A stretch of DNA of 64,000 bases from Natranaerovirga pectinivora (GTDB lineage: Bacteria; Bacillota; Clostridia; Lachnospirales; DSM-24629): the NCBI RefSeq assembly GCF_004342165.1, contig NZ_SMAL01000010.1, positions 26,792-90,791 on the forward strand. The letters run 5' to 3'. A program made the translations under genes and the position numbers. This document shows positions 8,609-17,067 of this stretch, in pieces. The notes under the pieces were generated by a model. That model was not told the DNA's origin. It worked only from the letters and a program-made list of their open reading frames with translations, and made no database searches. The stretch's first letter is position 1. The number at the start of each line of letters is the position of its first letter.

Positions 8609-10807
8609 ATGAAAAAAAATAAGATAATAAGTGTGATCGTATTATTAATGATATTTTTTTTAATGAGTAGTTTGATGGTTAGTGGAGAAGAAGTGCAGTT
8701 AGATGTAAATATATCCTATGGGTTTGATGAATACATTAAAATAAATGAATCTATGCCTGTTATTGTAGAGATTACAAATTTAGGAGCAGCTTTTGAAGGA
8801 GAAGTTTATGTTGAAGTATTAGAAAAAAGAGGCGGTATAATAGGATTTGGAAAATCAATTCATATAGCACCCAATGAAACGATTGAATTTGGTTTGCCTA
8901 TTAATGTTGATGTGGTTGTTGCAACATTTGATGTAATAATAAAAGATCAAAATGGAGTAACTGTAAAAAAAATGGTCATTGATATTGATCAATCAAAAAT
9001 ACTTACCAGTGAGTTACTAGTAGGTGTTTTAAATAATGATGAAAATGCGTTAGCTTATTTTGAAAAGGCAGACGTAAATACACCAATTGTTATGGCAAGT
9101 GTTCCTGAAAGTAATGGGATAGTTTATTACGATGCACTGGATGTTTTAATTATAAATGACTATGACACAACTAGTTTTAATGAAGAACAATTATCAGAAA
9201 TAAGGTTGTGGGTTTTTGAAGGTGGTCATTTAATTGTTGGTGGAAAAAATGAGTATCATATTTTTACTGCATTTGAAGGGTTAGTTGATATAGATGTTCA
9301 ATCTACAACCACAATAGAAACCAATTTTAATAATAGTAATTTAATGACCACTAATTTAGAGATAGATAATATTAAGATAGAAGACTCAAAAGATGTCTTT
9401 GGTGATGGTACAGTATTAAAATCAAATGTATTTAGTGGTGTTATTATTACAGCGCCATTTGACTTGGCTTTTGATTCGGAGTATGAAAGTAAAGAAGATT
9501 TTGCTACACTATTACTGAATAAAATAATAACATCAGAATATATTTCTGAACTAATAAACCGAGATCAAGATACATTATTAATCTATAATGACTTTTTTGA
9601 TGGATTTCCAGAAAAAAACACATCTAATAAAATGTTAAACATTTTTATAGGGATTATATATTTGATTGTAAGTGTAATTTTAATAATATATGTAGGCAAA
9701 AAACTGAATAAAGGAAAACTGGCTGCTATAGCTATTATAGGTTTAGGCGTAATAACCATACTCGGTGTTAACTTATTATCTAAACAAGTAACTATAGATA
9801 GAATCAATATTATAAATTTAGATAAAAATAAACAGGCTGGCATACAGAGTTATATGAAAATATCTTTATCTAAAGGAAATGATTTGGATATTCAAGAAAA
9901 AAATGATATGACACTACAAGTTCTTAATGGGAATGGTAATGATACGCATTCAGATGCTATTTATTTTGGAATGGCAGACACAGAGGATTTTAAAGAAAAG
10001 ATTTATTGGGATTTAACATACAGTGAAGAAGGTATTACGGGTAATATATATAATCATCTAGGAAAAAAGATGGAAGATGTATTTATATACGGAAAAGGCA
10101 GACTGGTTTCTTTGGGCGATATTAAAGAAGGAAGGCAAGCTGTATCAGGATATCTCAATCCATCATTTTATGGAAATAACATTATAGATATACTCTTTTC
10201 AGATGACAATAAAGAGGATATAGAAAAAGAGCAAAGAATTGCCTTAATTGAAATGTTTTTAATAGATGATTATATTGACGCCAATAGTCATTATAATTTA
10301 GTTGGTTTTTATAATTTACAAGAAGAAAGTAACGTTCAAGTTAATAGTAAATCAGTAAAAGAGAATAGCTTAAACATGGTCATTGTACCATTGGATATTA
10401 GGTTGCTTCAAGGCGTAGAACAAGTTTTTCCATTAGGATACTTTACACCTATTCTAGCGTTTGTGGATAATAGAAAAGATTATGAGTATGATATAAGCAA
10501 TGGCATCTTTTATGGAGAAAAAGTGGAATTAGGCTATATATTTAATAATATAGATATTAGCCAAATTAGATTTGATACCATAGAAAATCATAGATTTGAC
10601 CAGTTTTCAGGTGAAATATTTATTTATAATAATGAACAAGAAGCATATGAAGCTTTTGACTATAAGAATGAAGTATTAGAAGGGGAGCAATTGACTCAAG
10701 TATTAGATGAACATAATCAATTGCTTATTAAATTGATTCAAGAGAATAATCAAGAAGATAACCCAGTGGCAATACCTCTTATTGGATTAGAAGGCATTTA
10801 TAAATAG
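8609..10807 (+). CDS. large membrane-anchored surface protein, unknown function
   Basis: 732 aa. Signal peptide (about 1-26), then an extracytoplasmic beta-sandwich region resembling CARDB-type domains (VEITNLGAAFEGEVYVEV, about 40-120), then a segment like the glutamine-amidotransferase-type Rossmann domain found in bacterial membrane proteins (LDVLIINDYDTTSF, LRLWVFEGGHLIVGG-like, about 165-215). Two TM helices follow (about 348-368 and 374-392), then a second extracytoplasmic domain of about 340 aa ending LEGIYK. Such proteins commonly accompany MoxR/DUF58/transglutaminase loci, but none is adjacent here; it appears monocistronic. Function unknown. Confidence 0.85.
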   Translation: MKKNKIISVIVLLMIFFLMSSLMVSGEEVQLDVNISYGFDEYIKINESMPVIVEITNLGAAFEGEVYVEVLEKRGGIIGFGKSIHIAPNETIEFGLPINVDVVVATFDVIIKDQNGVTVKKMVIDIDQSKILTSELLVGVLNNDENALAYFEKADVNTPIVMASVPESNGIVYYDALDVLIINDYDTTSFNEEQLSEIRLWVFEGGHLIVGGKNEYHIFTAFEGLVDIDVQSTTTIETNFNNSNLMTTNLEIDNIKIEDSKDVFGDGTVLKSNVFSGVIITAPFDLAFDSEYESKEDFATLLLNKIITSEYISELINRDQDTLLIYNDFFDGFPEKNTSNKMLNIFIGIIYLIVSVILIIYVGKKLNKGKLAAIAIIGLGVITILGVNLLSKQVTIDRINIINLDKNKQAGIQSYMKISLSKGNDLDIQEKNDMTLQVLNGNGNDTHSDAIYFGMADTEDFKEKIYWDLTYSEEGITGNIYNHLGKKMEDVFIYGKGRLVSLGDIKEGRQAVSGYLNPSFYGNNIIDILFSDDNKEDIEKEQRIALIEMFLIDDYIDANSHYNLVGFYNLQEESNVQVNSKSVKENSLNMVIVPLDIRLLQGVEQVFPLGYFTPILAFVDNRKDYEYDISNGIFYGEKVELGYIFNNIDISQIRFDTIENHRFDQFSGEIFIYNNEQEAYEAFDYKNEVLEGEQLTQVLDEHNQLLIKLIQENNQEDNPVAIPLIGLEGIYK

Positions 10808-10838
10808 AAATAAGAAAAAATAATTACTTCTAAACATC

Positions 10839-10880
10839 AACAAACCATAAATTTTATGAATTTGTGGTTTGTTATTTCTT
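10839..10880 (+). terminator. intrinsic terminator after the surface protein
   Basis: 15-bp stem AACAAACCATAAATT / AATTTGTGGTTTGTT with one G-T pair, loop TTATG, followed by a moderately T-rich tail. Confidence 0.8.
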
Positions 10881-10940
10881 TGAGCTGCTTGTTTATAGAG
10901 TAGAATATACAGGGGAAAAAAGAAACTGCCGTTACAACAT

Positions 10941-10970
10941 CACAGGGGGACAGCTCTTCTGTGTTAGAGC
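10941..10970. repeat. REP-like palindrome with GGGGGACAG core
   Basis: CACAG-GGGGACAGCTCTT-CTGTG forms one hairpin and GCTCT-N8-AGAGC an overlapping alternative. The CACAGGGGGACAG...TTCTGTG layout resembles REP sequences associated with RAYT (Y1/IS200-like) transposases in Firmicutes. No transposase is in the window. A weaker GGGGACAG word recurs at 43079-43086. Confidence 0.5.
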
Positions 10971-11063
10971 TTTCTAATTGTCTTTCAAATCACAATTTAG
11001 AAATTTTTGAATGCTACTATTTTTATTGATATAATAAAGAAAACCATATAAGTGAGGTGTATC

Positions 11064-11414
11064 ATGACAAAGCATCATATTTATACAATGAGTTTCGCAA
11101 GTGTCTACCCCCATTACGTTAATAAGGCAGAGAAAAAAGGACGTACCAAAACAGAAGTTGATGAAATCATCTGTTGGTTGACAGGGTATAGCCAAGAAGA
11201 GATAGAAGTGGAACTGGAAAAACAGACAGACTTTGAAACGTTCATTGGGAAAGCACCACAACTGAATCCTGCCAGAGATATGATCAAAGGTGTGGTCTGC
11301 GGTGTAAGAGTGGAAGACATAGAAGAACCAACTATGAAGGAAATTCGCTATTTGGACAAATTGATCGATGAGTTGTCTAAGGGAAAAGCTATGGAGAAGA
11401 TTTTGCGAAAATAG
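11064..11414 (+). CDS. DUF2200 family protein
   Basis: 116 aa, closely matching the DUF2200 family along its length: [62 protein letters not shown] and [18 protein letters not shown]. Function unknown. The frame opens at a GTG at 11052, but the GTGAGGTG there is the ribosome site of the ATG at 11064. Codon usage is visibly more GC-rich (many CTG, GGT, GTC, GAG codons) than neighbours, and it is flanked by a REP-like palindrome and terminators on both sides, which suggests horizontal acquisition. Confidence 0.92.
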   Translation: MTKHHIYTMSFASVYPHYVNKAEKKGRTKTEVDEIICWLTGYSQEEIEVELEKQTDFETFIGKAPQLNPARDMIKGVVCGVRVEDIEEPTMKEIRYLDKLIDELSKGKAMEKILRK

Positions 11415-11427
11415 TTATCATATGAAG

Positions 11428-11470
11428 AACACTGATTCCAACTGAAGTATAAAAGAATCGGTGTTTTTTA
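11428..11470 (+). terminator. intrinsic terminator of the DUF2200 gene
   Basis: 11-bp stem AACACTGATTC / GAATCGGTGTT followed by TTTTTATTTT. Confidence 0.88.
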
Positions 11471-11523
11471 TTTTCTTCTTTTGTATAAATAGAAGTTAAA
11501 AAACTTAAAAATCTATAAAAAAT

Positions 11524-11588
11524 GGAAAGTAGACTTGACATTTATGTGGGGAGTGCATATAATAAATGTAAAGCTAACTTTCCGTTAG
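11524..11588. promoter_or_regulatory. operator-like inverted repeats around the promoter
   Basis: GGAAAGT at 11524-11530 is the exact inverse of ACTTTCC at 11577-11583, one on each side of the promoter. The right copy is also inside a second palindrome, CTAAC-TTTCC-GTTAG (11574-11588). This fits autoregulation by the XRE protein encoded next; inferred. Confidence 0.55.
11535..11563 (+). promoter_or_regulatory. sigma-A promoter of the XRE/membrane-protein operon
   Basis: TTGACA (11535-11540), 17-nt spacer, TATAAT (11558-11563): both hexamers perfect. The start codon is 45 nt downstream. Confidence 0.88.
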
Positions 11589-11607
11589 TTAAGAAAGGGG
11601 TTTTATA

Positions 11608-11805
11608 GTGAAAAATAAGTTGGAAGAAATACGCAAAGAAAAAGGTATAAAACAAGAAGAACTTGCTGATGCATTAGAAGTATCAAGGCAAACAATTGGA
11701 TCATTAGAAAATGGTAGGTACAATCCATCTATTATTCTAGCATTTAAAATTGCACGTTATTTTGGTATGCGTATTGAAGAAATTTTTATTTATGAGGAGG
11801 AATAA
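11608..11805 (+). CDS. small XRE-family HTH regulator
   Basis: 65 aa, essentially one Cro/C1-type HTH: IRKEKGIKQEELADALEVSRQTIGSLENG followed by the YNPSIILAFKIARYF helix and an acidic tail. It belongs to the minimal YozG-like class usually co-transcribed with a small membrane protein. GTG start at 11608 behind AAGAAAGGGG. The membrane partner starts 2 nt after its stop. Probably represses its own promoter (see operator-like repeats). Confidence 0.93.
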   Translation: MKNKLEEIRKEKGIKQEELADALEVSRQTIGSLENGRYNPSIILAFKIARYFGMRIEEIFIYEEE

Positions 11806-11807
11806 AT

Positions 11808-12224
11808 ATGTTTAAGAAAAAGGCATGGTATATGGGTACAATAATAATAGGAATTCTTTTATTTGGAGGAAGCTTTTTACTAAAAGGTGAAGATCAGAAG
11901 CATATTATGGGGCTTCTTCTTGGAGTAGGTTCAGGATTAGTGGGAATGAGCATTGCCAACTTATATATGATATATTTAGAACAAAAAAATCCAGCACTAG
12001 TGAAAAAGAACACAATTGAATATAATGATGAAAGAAATATAACAATTCGTCATAAGGCAAAAGCAAAAGCTGGCGACATTACACAATGGCTTATTATAGG
12101 TATCAGCTATATAACAATTCTTACCAATGCGCCTGTATGGGTAACGCTAACGGCAGTTGGTATCTTTTTGATCTATAACATTTTAGGGGTATATTTTACG
12201 AGTAAATATGGAAAAAGTATGTAA
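11808..12224 (+). CDS. four-helix membrane protein paired with the XRE regulator
   Basis: 138 aa with hydrophobic helices at about 8-25, 33-54, 92-107 and 111-130. Between helices 2 and 3 is a conserved-looking cytoplasmic stretch, NTIEYNDERNITIRHKAKAKA, resembling the DERxxxIxxKA motif of the small membrane proteins encoded beside such regulators. It starts 2 nt after the XRE gene with GAGGAGG overlapping the upstream stop, so translation is coupled. Function unknown; probably a membrane sensor or target of the regulator. Confidence 0.85.
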   Translation: MFKKKAWYMGTIIIGILLFGGSFLLKGEDQKHIMGLLLGVGSGLVGMSIANLYMIYLEQKNPALVKKNTIEYNDERNITIRHKAKAKAGDITQWLIIGISYITILTNAPVWVTLTAVGIFLIYNILGVYFTSKYGKSM

Positions 12225-12432
12225 TCTGCTGCAGAAGTATTTTTTACAAAAGTTTAGGATGAGTATTAGATTTAAAAGCTAAGATTATTACTATGACTTG
12301 TTATAAAAATGAAGTTTAGTTTATAATTACCTTATAAGAAATAATAAATAGTAACATCTATTAAATATGATATACTTTATATATAATAATAACGGTAGTA
12401 AAAAAGATACCATATAAAGTAGGAGTGAACCA

Positions 12433-13122
12433 ATGATGAATCTAATTTATACAGGAAAAACAAAAGATGTATATGAATTAAATGATGGCAACTATTTATT
12501 AAAATTTAAAGATGATGTAACAGGAGAAAATGGTGTTTTTGATCCTGGTGCAAATACCGTTGGACTGACAATAGAAGGTGCAGGAAGAGCAGGGTTGAAA
12601 TTAACTAAGATGTTCTTCGAAAAACTAAAAGAAGATGATATTCCAACTCATTACGTTGATGCTAATATTGAAGAAGCTACGATGACTGTAATCCCAGCAG
12701 CAGTATTTGGAAAAGGACTTGAAGTAATATGCAGATACAGAGCTGTAGGAAGTTTCCTAAGACGTTATGGTATGTATGCAGAAGAAGGTCAACCATTAGA
12801 CGCTTTTGTAGAAATAACAATTAAAGATGATGAGCGTCAAGACCCACCTATAACTGAAGATGCTTTAAGCATGTTAGGGATATTAACAAAAGATGAGTAT
12901 TCTGTAGTTGTAGATCTAACTAAAAAAGTAGCAGGCGTTGTAAAAGAAGCACTTTGTACAAAAGGTATTGAACTTTATGATATAAAATTTGAATTTGGAA
13001 GAAACAATAAAACTGGAGAAATTATCTTAATAGATGAAATATCTGGTGGCAATATGAGAGCTTTTAAAGAAGGAAAATATATTGAACCATTGCTTTTAGA
13101 AAAATTGATGTTAGAAGAATAA
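12433..13122 (+). CDS. purC: SAICAR synthase PurC
   Basis: Phosphoribosylaminoimidazole-succinocarboxamide synthase: CAIR + Asp + ATP to SAICAR in purine synthesis. 229 aa. Hallmarks are IYTGKTKDVYEL (nucleotide binding), RYRAVGSFLRRYG, EITIKDDERQDPPI, LYDIKFEFG and LIDEISGGNMRAF. ATG at 12433 is 5 nt after AGGAGTG. It stands alone: no other pur gene is in the window and the unit is closed by a terminator. No purine-riboswitch signature is visible upstream. The 208-nt upstream gap is AT-rich with TATACT/TATAAT-like words only. Confidence 0.95.
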   Translation: MMNLIYTGKTKDVYELNDGNYLLKFKDDVTGENGVFDPGANTVGLTIEGAGRAGLKLTKMFFEKLKEDDIPTHYVDANIEEATMTVIPAAVFGKGLEVICRYRAVGSFLRRYGMYAEEGQPLDAFVEITIKDDERQDPPITEDALSMLGILTKDEYSVVVDLTKKVAGVVKEALCTKGIELYDIKFEFGRNNKTGEIILIDEISGGNMRAFKEGKYIEPLLLEKLMLEE

Positions 13123-13137
13123 TATAAATGAAATATA

Positions 13138-13183
13138 AAAAATGAGGGTGTACTTCCAAGATGAAGTTCAGCCTCATTTTGTT
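13138..13183 (+). terminator. intrinsic terminator of purC
   Basis: AAAATGAGG / CCTCATTTT enclosing an inner stem ACTTC-CAAGAT-GAAGT, with a T-rich tail. Confidence 0.8.
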
Positions 13184-13338
13184 CTTGTCTTATTATAAAA
13201 TAGTAACATAAAGATATTACTTTATATAGTAACGGAATAAATAATCTGTGATAAAATAAATTTAATAATTATGTCAGAAAAGAACTCTATAAAACGAATT
13301 AATATATAGAAAGACAAAAAAGACAGGAGGTAAGGTAT

Positions 13339-13893
13339 TTGGATGATAAGGAACTACTAACTTTGCTAAAGCATAACCCAGAAGAAGGGTTAGGGTATTT
13401 GATTAATCAGTATACTAATTTGATTTATTCTATTGTATCTAATAAGGTATCTAGCATTGGCTCTACAGAGGATGTAAAAGAGTGCGTTAGTGATGTTATT
13501 ACGGCTTTCTATGAACAAATTAATAGAATTAATTTAGATAAAGGGTCAATAAAGTCATATCTAGTAATAATAGCCAAAAATAAGGCCATAGATTACTATC
13601 GTAAATTAATTAAGATAGCAACTAAGAGCACAAATATGAGTGAGGAACTCTTTGGATTGAAGGATGATAAAACCAATTTAGAAGAAGCCATTATTAAACA
13701 AGAGGAAAAGAAAAAACTATTGGTGGCTATAGATTCCCTTGGAGAGCCAGATAGAGAAATTTTTATTAGAAAGTATTATATAGGTCAAAAGACAAAAGAA
13801 ATAGCAGAAATATTAAGTTTGCGTCATAATACAGTGGATAAAAAAGTATCTAGAGGTCTTGAAAAGTTGAGAAATTTATTAGGAGGTGTTTGA
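13339..13893 (+). CDS. RNA polymerase sigma factor, ECF-like
   Basis: 184 aa with two sigma-70 regions. Region 2 is about 20-95 (YTNLIYSIVSNKV, DVKECVSDVITAFYEQI, YLVIIAKNKAIDYYRK). Region 4 is about 125-180 (DREIFIRKYYIGQKTKEIAEIL, then LRHNTVDKKVSRGLEKLRNLL). There is no region 1 or 3, as in ECF factors. TTG start at 13339, 8 nt after AGGAGG. Its stop is 1 nt before the start of the membrane partner, so this is a sigma/anti-sigma type pair. The target promoters are unknown. Confidence 0.88.
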   Translation: MDDKELLTLLKHNPEEGLGYLINQYTNLIYSIVSNKVSSIGSTEDVKECVSDVITAFYEQINRINLDKGSIKSYLVIIAKNKAIDYYRKLIKIATKSTNMSEELFGLKDDKTNLEEAIIKQEEKKKLLVAIDSLGEPDREIFIRKYYIGQKTKEIAEILSLRHNTVDKKVSRGLEKLRNLLGGV

Positions 13894-13894
13894 T

Positions 13895-15310
13895 TTGGAA
13901 AAGGGAATAAAAGAGTTATTGGATGATCTGGAGATAGAGGAAACTGAAAAAATGATTAATAAATATAGTTTTTCAACACAAATGCTTGGAGAAGATGATT
14001 TAGAAGATATTAAAAACTTAGTAAGTAAAAAAACAGGAATAACCATCAAAAAAAATAAGGTAGAGGCATCAGAAGAAACACACAAAAAATCCTTCCTATG
14101 GAAAAGTTATGCCGCATCTTTTCTAGTAGTCCTTACTATTATTATGGCTTGGAATGGTGACAATATTGTACAAGGGATTCATAGAATGTTTAACTTAGTA
14201 CCAGGGGTAGGGATTGTTGAAGATGAGGAAATCCTATATGCCCTTAAATCAAAAGAAACAGTAGAAACAGAGAGTGGAAGAATAACTGTTGAGAATGTAA
14301 TTGTAACAGAGAGTACTATGAGAATTGATTTTGAGTATGAAAGAAAAGATATTAGTGAGGAAGAGTTAATAAAAATATTAGACGATGAATGGGAAAGGTT
14401 AATAAAAGAAGATCAATTAACAAAACCTAATATCAGTGTTTTAAAAAATGGTGAGTCTATAGATGCTAGCTATAATGGTGGTGTCGGGGGAGGCCTTATA
14501 TCAAGAAATTATCTAACTTTAGAATTAAGTGAGTCAGTTAGTGTATTGGATGTATTCACAGTTGACTATGAAGATTTTAATATAAGCGTTGATTTTCAAC
14601 TAATTGAACTAGAATATTTTAACAGTTTAGATGAAATTGGTGCAACGAAAATACACAATAATATTAGTTTAACAGGCGTTGCAAAAAGAGATGAGGATCA
14701 TTTGTTTGTAAATGTCTATCCTCTTAATTATTCAAAATATACATTGATAAGCTTTAATTATGAATATGACCTAGAGTTTAGAGGTCAAAAAATTGAGCTT
14801 ATAACGGATAAGGGAAGTAGAGAATATAGTCTGCCAAGTAGTTTTGGAAGTGGTATAAATGCAACATATACCTTTGATATTAGTGACGATTCAAAAGAGT
14901 TTCTGTTTAAAATACCGTTTATTGCGGTAGAATCAAATGAACGATCTAGAGTCACATTGCCTATACCTGAAGGTGGATTAGTGGAAGAATTGAATAAAGT
15001 AATTTCTTTTCAAGATAGTGATTTAATTATCACCAGTGTAGAGAGGACAATAGATGAGTTTGGATTTGGACATGGGCATTTAATAATCAATTTTGATTAT
15101 AAAAATACTTTAGAAAATAAGGAATTAGTAGGTGTTAGATTAACAAGGGGTAAATCAGAAGGTTGGTACGAAGAGTATGACGACGATGGAAGAATGATTG
15201 CTATCGGTTATGCACTAGAGAAGTCGGACAGAAATCACTTGAGATTAAATATTGAAAAACCTCGATATATATTAACAGATGAATATAATTTAATATTGGA
15301 AGTTCAATAA
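13895..15310 (+). CDS. membrane-bound sigma-factor partner (DUF4179-like)
   Basis: 471 aa: cytoplasmic N-terminus of about 68 aa, one TM (about 72-89), then an extracytoplasmic domain. The first part after the TM (IVQGIHRMFNLVPGVGIVED) resembles DUF4179/DUF5643-type anti-sigma partners; the rest is predicted beta-rich. The reading frame opens at a GTG (13886) that lies inside the AGGAGG site, so the TTG at 13895, 8 nt after that site, is the better start. Expected to hold the sigma factor at the membrane until a surface signal arrives; inferred from gene pairing. Confidence 0.8.
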   Translation: MEKGIKELLDDLEIEETEKMINKYSFSTQMLGEDDLEDIKNLVSKKTGITIKKNKVEASEETHKKSFLWKSYAASFLVVLTIIMAWNGDNIVQGIHRMFNLVPGVGIVEDEEILYALKSKETVETESGRITVENVIVTESTMRIDFEYERKDISEEELIKILDDEWERLIKEDQLTKPNISVLKNGESIDASYNGGVGGGLISRNYLTLELSESVSVLDVFTVDYEDFNISVDFQLIELEYFNSLDEIGATKIHNNISLTGVAKRDEDHLFVNVYPLNYSKYTLISFNYEYDLEFRGQKIELITDKGSREYSLPSSFGSGINATYTFDISDDSKEFLFKIPFIAVESNERSRVTLPIPEGGLVEELNKVISFQDSDLIITSVERTIDEFGFGHGHLIINFDYKNTLENKELVGVRLTRGKSEGWYEEYDDDGRMIAIGYALEKSDRNHLRLNIEKPRYILTDEYNLILEVQ

Positions 15311-15317
15311 AAGGCGT

Positions 15318-15365
15318 AACAATACTATAAATATTATAATTTGTTTATAGTATTGTTATTTTTAT
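15318..15365 (+). terminator. intrinsic terminator of the sigma/anti-sigma operon
   Basis: AACAATACTATAAA paired with TTTATAGTATTGTT (14 bp), then ATTTTTAT. Confidence 0.88.
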
Positions 15366-15533
15366 GGGATATGAAATTTATTCTGTAATGTAATCGTTAA
15401 AAATATGAAATTATTATAATTTAAAGACTTTTAATTCGGCATTTTACCTAGTGGATATATATGGTATACTAATTTATAGAATGGGATATAAAATTTTAGT
15501 TCTTAAGATTTATAAAGTATAAGGGTGATGCAA

Positions 15534-16745
15534 ATGATAAATCTAAATAATCTATTAGTAGCCGTATCTAATGCATTGGATTTCGTTGAGATGGATATTC
15601 TGGGGATAACGTCAAACCATTCAAAAAGAGTTGCATATCTCTCCTTTTATTTGGCAAAAAAACTAGGCTTAAGCTCAGAAGAATGTTTTGATATTGTAGC
15701 AATATCTATTTTGCATGATAATGGGATAAGTGAAAAAATGTTACATAGTAATATAAAAGGTAGCTATCAAGTGCGTCAAAATGTATTAGAAAGAATAGAG
15801 GAACACTGCCCCATAGGAGAGGAAAATATAAAAGACTTTCCTTTTTTAACAGATGTTAAAAACATTATACTATATCACCATGAGCGTTTTGATGGAAAAG
15901 GTTTTTTTGGTATTAAAGGTGACCAGATCCCAATTATGGCGCAGATAATCAGTTTTGTTGACACAATCGATAGGCTATTTAATTTAAAAGAAAACTACGA
16001 AGAAAAAGAAAAACACATAGTAGAGTATGTTAAAAGGCAAGAGAATAAATTGGTTTCAACGAAGATATTAAATGTATTTTATGAGTTGATTAGAGATAAA
16101 GATATTATGTTAAATTTAAAGGATGAATTAATAGATAGTGCGGTGTTAGAAAATATACCCACTTTCACACAAGAATTATCCTATATGGAAATAAGAAATA
16201 TTACAAAGGTTCTGTCTAAGATCATTGACTGTAAATCTAAATTTACATCATATCATTCCATTGGATTAGCTACGTTAGTTTCTGAAATGGCCACCTACTA
16301 TAAAAAAGGTGAAGAAGAAAAATTAAAATTGATAATTGCTGCAGATTTACATGATATTGGTAAATTGGCAATTCCAAATAATATATTAGAAAAACCAACG
16401 AAACTAAATGATGAAGAATACAATATCATAAAAACCCATGTGGTCTATACAAGAAAATGTTTAGAATCATTAAGCACCTTTAAAGATATTACAGAGTGGG
16501 CATCTAACCACCATGAAAAATTAAATGGGTTAGGTTATCCTAAGGGACTTAAAGGAAGTGAATTGGATTTTAATTCCAGATTATTAGGGTGTTTAGATAT
16601 TTATCAGGCCCTAACAGAGGATAGACCCTATAGACAACCCTTAACGCATAATCAATCCATGGAAGTGTTATATGAAATGGCTAATGAAAAATTAATAGAC
16701 TTAGGTATTACTAAAGACATAGACATTGTATTTGGTAGTCAATAA
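15534..16745 (+). CDS. tandem HD / HD-GYP domain protein, likely c-di-GMP phosphodiesterase
   Basis: 403 aa with two HD-type domains. The N-terminal one has LHDNG, YHHERFDGKGFFGIKG and VDTIDRLF: the metal residues are largely kept, but the GYP motif is replaced by GFF. The C-terminal one is a canonical HD-GYP: ADLHDIGKLAIP, KTHVVYTR, NHHEKLNGLGYPKGLKG and LDIYQALTEDRPYR. HD-GYP domains hydrolyse cyclic di-GMP. Three in-frame starts exist (GTG 15525, ATG 15528, ATG 15534); AAGGGTG sits 6 nt before 15534. Monocistronic, with its own terminator. Confidence 0.88.
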   Translation: MINLNNLLVAVSNALDFVEMDILGITSNHSKRVAYLSFYLAKKLGLSSEECFDIVAISILHDNGISEKMLHSNIKGSYQVRQNVLERIEEHCPIGEENIKDFPFLTDVKNIILYHHERFDGKGFFGIKGDQIPIMAQIISFVDTIDRLFNLKENYEEKEKHIVEYVKRQENKLVSTKILNVFYELIRDKDIMLNLKDELIDSAVLENIPTFTQELSYMEIRNITKVLSKIIDCKSKFTSYHSIGLATLVSEMATYYKKGEEEKLKLIIAADLHDIGKLAIPNNILEKPTKLNDEEYNIIKTHVVYTRKCLESLSTFKDITEWASNHHEKLNGLGYPKGLKGSELDFNSRLLGCLDIYQALTEDRPYRQPLTHNQSMEVLYEMANEKLIDLGITKDIDIVFGSQ

Positions 16746-16792
16746 AAGAATAGAAACAAAGTGACTTGTCATTTTGTCTATTCTTTTTTTTA
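16744..16792 (+). terminator. intrinsic terminator of the HD-GYP gene
   Basis: AAAAGAATAGA / TCTATTCTTTT with further inner pairing and T8. The rest of the 322-nt gap to 17067 is AT-rich with no gene that I can support. Confidence 0.85.
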
Positions 16793-17067
16793 TTTTAAAA
16801 CATACTAAACTTTATAGAACCATAGGCGTATTTTTTCAAGAATATATAATAAAACGTGTTGGTGATTACAGTATTATATGTTAGAATGGTAATGTCGAAT
16901 TCTGTGAATTATCCATCCTTTTCTTTATGTATAAATATACTGAATTAAGACAACCTAACTTTATAATATAGTATACGGTTATTAAAATAATATAAATTGA
17001 CGATACTTTAAAGTGGATAAAAAGGAAATGAAAATAGATAGTAAAAATGTATTCTAGAGGTGAAAGC

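Noticed and set aside
12225..12432. Purine riboswitch before purC
   Set aside because: No recognisable conserved purine-aptamer core and no terminator/antiterminator pair in the region.
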